Source: Mameliella sp. MMSF_3455 (GTDB taxonomy: Bacteria; Pseudomonadota; Alphaproteobacteria; Rhodobacterales; Rhodobacteraceae). From it: 64,000 nt of DNA. The notes beneath the pieces are model-generated. The model saw only the letters and a list, made by a program, of their open reading frames with translations. It was not told the DNA's origin and did no database searches. Shown one piece after another: positions 61,377-64,000 of this stretch (position 1 is its first letter; every line of letters starts with the position of its first letter). Position numbers and translations under genes: made by a program. The stretch spans positions 62,001-126,000 of the forward strand of contig NZ_JASHJL010000007.1 of the NCBI RefSeq assembly GCF_030733205.1, given 5' to 3'.

Positions 61377-63530
61377 TCAGTTGCCGCCCAGGATGTCCCG
61401 CAGCACCTGTTCAAGGATCGAATCGCGCCGTTGCGGTTGCCGTGGGGCCGGCTGGGGCTCCGGCTCGGGGACCTTGGGCGGCACCGGCTCCATCATCGGC
61501 AGCGGGCGCACCGGCAGGCCGTCGTGGACCCGCACCATGACCTCGTGCCAGATTTCCGCGGGCAGGCCGCTGCCGGTCACGCCGGTCAGTGGCGTGTTGT
61601 CGTCATAGCCCATCCAGACTCCGGCGACGTAGTCGGCGGTAAAGCCCACGAACCAGGCGTCACGCGCCTCCTGGCTGGTGCCGGTTTTGCCCGCGACCTG
61701 CCGGTCGGGCAGGGCGGCCCGGCCGCCGGTGCCCTGGGCCACCACCCGGCGCATCATCCAGACCAACTGTTGCGCCGCCTCTTCGCGGATCACCCGTTCG
61801 CCCATGCCGCCGCTGGCCTCGATCAGCGGGTCCGACGCGCCCTTGTAGCGGATCAGCCGCTGGCCGTAGGGGCGCACGGATGACCCGCCGTTCAGGATGC
61901 CCGCATAGGCGCCGGTCATTTCCAGCAGCGTCGCCTCGGAGGCGCCCAGGGCAAGGGCCGGCGTGTCCACCAGTTCCCGGTAGATGCCGAAATCGCGCGC
62001 CACCCGCAGCACCAGGTCACGGCCCACGGTTTCCGACACCTTGACCGCCGGGATGTTCAGCGACTTCTCCAGCGCCTCGGCCAGGCTCACCCGGCCGTAA
62101 TGCTGGCGCGAATAGTTCTCGGGGCACCACTGGCCGGAACCGGGGATGTTCAGGCAATGGGGTTCGTCGACGACCGTATCCAGCGGCGAATAGCCCAGTT
62201 CCAGCGCCGTGGCATAGACGAAGGGCTTGAAGGCCGATCCGGTCTGGCGCACCGCCTGCGTGGCGCGGTTGAACAGGCCGGTGGCATCGGTGTCGCGCCC
62301 TCCGACCATGCCGCGCACGGCGCCGTCCGCCGACATCACCACAACCGCCACCTGCGCCTTGGACCCTTCGCGCACCTTTTCGGCAAAGACCTTGTCGACC
62401 GCTGCGGCGGTGGCGCGCTGGATCCGCTGATCCAGCGTCGTCTCGATGATAACGTCCTCTGTCGTGTCGCCGATCAGGTAGTCCATGTCCGACGACATGA
62501 TCCAGTCGGCGAAATAGCCGCCGCCCAGGTTGCGCGCGCCCTGCGCCAGCACCGCCGGGTTCTGCTGGTAGTGGCGCATGTCCTCTTCGCCAAGATAGCC
62601 CTGGTCATGCATCAGTCGCAGCACCGTGGCCGCACGATCCTGGCTGCGCTGGAGGTTCGATGTCGGCGCCAGCGTCGAAGGCGCGGTCAGCAGCCCCGCC
62701 AGCATCGCCGCCTCGGCCGGGTTCAGCGCGGCTGCCGGCTTGGCGAAATAGCGCTGTGCTGCCGCCTCGGCCCCATAGGCCCCGCCGCCCATGTAGGCGC
62801 GGTTCAGGTAGATCGAGAGGATCTCGTCCTTGGTGTACTTGGCCTCCATCGCGATGGCATAGATCGCTTCCTTTGCCTTGCGCGACAGCGAACCTCGCCG
62901 GCAGTCGGCAACGTAGTCCGCCTCGGACTCCCACTCGTCCGGGTCGTACTGCACGCCCAGGCACAGCAGTTTCGCGGTCTGCTGGGTGATCGTCGAGCCG
63001 CCGTGCCCTTGCAAGGGGCCGCGCCCCTCGCGCAGGTTGATGCGGATCGCGCTGGCGACGCCGCGCGGGCTGACGCCGAAGTGCCAGTAGAATCGCCGGT
63101 CCTCTGTGGCCACCACCGCGTTCTTGAGATGCTCGGACACGGTGTCCGCCGTCACCGCGCCGCCGAACTGGTCGCCGCGCAGGGCAAAGACCTTGCCATC
63201 GCGGTCCAGCAGCGTCACCGAGCCCCGCGCGCGCCCGTCCGTCACCTCCGACAGTTCGGGCAACCCGCTGTAGACGTACAGCACCGCAGATCCCAGGATC
63301 AGCGCCACCACCACCGTCGCCGACAGCGTCACGCGCCAGATCAGCCGCAGGATCCAACGCAGGATGGTGCCGAAAAAGCCCAGAATGCCGCCGCGCCGCT
63401 GCCGCCGGACGGGTTTGCGCCGCTGGCTTGTCTTGCGGCCGCGCGCCGGTTTCGCGGCGGGTTTCTGCGCTTTGCGCGGATAGCGCCTGTCGGCCACCAA
63501 GCGGCCGGATTTGCCCTTCGAGGAACTCAT
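61377..63530 (-). CDS. Class A penicillin-binding protein (transglycosylase/transpeptidase)
   Basis: A 717-residue bifunctional cell-wall synthase. A basic cytoplasmic tail (1-47) and one membrane helix (about 65-88) precede the GT51 domain with catalytic Glu143 (TEDRRFYWHFG) and TITQQTAK. The transpeptidase domain has the SxxK serine in TGSAFKPF, SLN in the SLNIPAVK motif and KTG in AGKTGTSQ. A proline-rich tail ends the protein. It is the PBP1A/1B-like family common in Rhodobacteraceae. It is divergent from glnK with a 253-base AT-rich gap. Confidence 0.94.
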   Translation of the reverse strand: MSSSKGKSGRLVADRRYPRKAQKPAAKPARGRKTSQRRKPVRRQRRGGILGFFGTILRWILRLIWRVTLSATVVVALILGSAVLYVYSGLPELSEVTDGRARGSVTLLDRDGKVFALRGDQFGGAVTADTVSEHLKNAVVATEDRRFYWHFGVSPRGVASAIRINLREGRGPLQGHGGSTITQQTAKLLCLGVQYDPDEWESEADYVADCRRGSLSRKAKEAIYAIAMEAKYTKDEILSIYLNRAYMGGGAYGAEAAAQRYFAKPAAALNPAEAAMLAGLLTAPSTLAPTSNLQRSQDRAATVLRLMHDQGYLGEEDMRHYQQNPAVLAQGARNLGGGYFADWIMSSDMDYLIGDTTEDVIIETTLDQRIQRATAAAVDKVFAEKVREGSKAQVAVVVMSADGAVRGMVGGRDTDATGLFNRATQAVRQTGSAFKPFVYATALELGYSPLDTVVDEPHCLNIPGSGQWCPENYSRQHYGRVSLAEALEKSLNIPAVKVSETVGRDLVLRVARDFGIYRELVDTPALALGASEATLLEMTGAYAGILNGGSSVRPYGQRLIRYKGASDPLIEASGGMGERVIREEAAQQLVWMMRRVVAQGTGGRAALPDRQVAGKTGTSQEARDAWFVGFTADYVAGVWMGYDDNTPLTGVTGSGLPAEIWHEVMVRVHDGLPVRPLPMMEPVPPKVPEPEPQPAPRQPQRRDSILEQVLRDILGGN

Positions 63531-63591
63531 CGAGATCTGCCCGTCACTCTTCTTTGGTCCCGACTCTACCCGTCCCGAGCGTGAATGTTGA

Positions 63592-64000
<409 letters not shown>

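Overview
This is a high-GC chromosomal window from an alphaproteobacterium, most likely of the Rhodobacteraceae (Roseobacter group). The inference rests on gene content rather than on a marker gene: gltD/gltB separated by a GFA gene, an ALDH16-type two-domain aldehyde dehydrogenase, lysine-saccharopine dehydrogenases, a family II pyrophosphatase, a glnK-type P-II gene and a recurring Roseobacter-like intergenic repeat. No rRNA, tRNA, CRISPR array or intact mobile element was seen.

Layout. 0-7 kb: the 3' part of a giant, internally repeated surface protein with a C-terminal beta-barrel. 7-17 kb: housekeeping genes (mtgA, glutamate synthase gltB and gltD with a GFA gene and an exported protein between them, uppP, rlmH, rsfS). 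17-24 kb: deoC, two small membrane/exported proteins and ALDH16 on one strand, then a 2,4-dienoyl-CoA-reductase-like flavoenzyme and a DJ-1/PfpI protein. 24-30 kb: LysR regulator, OmpA protein, AhpD-like protein, GNAT, CinA-N and sfsA. 30-42 kb: ppaC, alkB, mutY, dciA, dsbA-like, CoA transferase, two saccharopine dehydrogenases, a phosphatase, map and an MFS transporter. 42-52.5 kb: MBL hydrolase, rsmD, a ferredoxin-reductase-like flavoprotein, peroxiredoxin, phhB, a FemAB-like protein, GDPD, RidA, a type I secretion pair, and mlaA-mlaC. 61.4-64 kb: a class A penicillin-binding protein and the start of glnK.

The notable region is 52.5-61.4 kb, an accessory aromatic catabolic cluster flanked on both sides by non-coding or decayed DNA. 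It encodes a cytochrome P450/reductase pair very like the guaiacol O-demethylase GcoA/GcoB, an EthD-like small protein, a muconate cycloisomerase (catB), an intradiol dioxygenase (catA-like), a CatR/BenM-like LysR regulator, an alpha/beta hydrolase suited to an enol-lactone hydrolase, a BKACE (DUF849) beta-keto acid cleavage enzyme and an unassigned small protein. Read as a pathway: guaiacol to catechol plus formaldehyde (GcoAB), catechol to cis,cis-muconate (CatA), muconolactone (CatB), isomerisation (no catC present; EthD is the candidate), 3-oxoadipate (hydrolase), then acetyl-CoA-dependent cleavage to succinyl-CoA and acetoacetate by BKACE, in place of PcaIJ plus PcaF. A shared 16-bp operator-like palindrome occurs twice in the catA/hydrolase divergent promoter and once upstream of gcoA, which suggests a single regulon.

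All function calls come from reading translated sequence and recalled family features; no database search or alignment was run.
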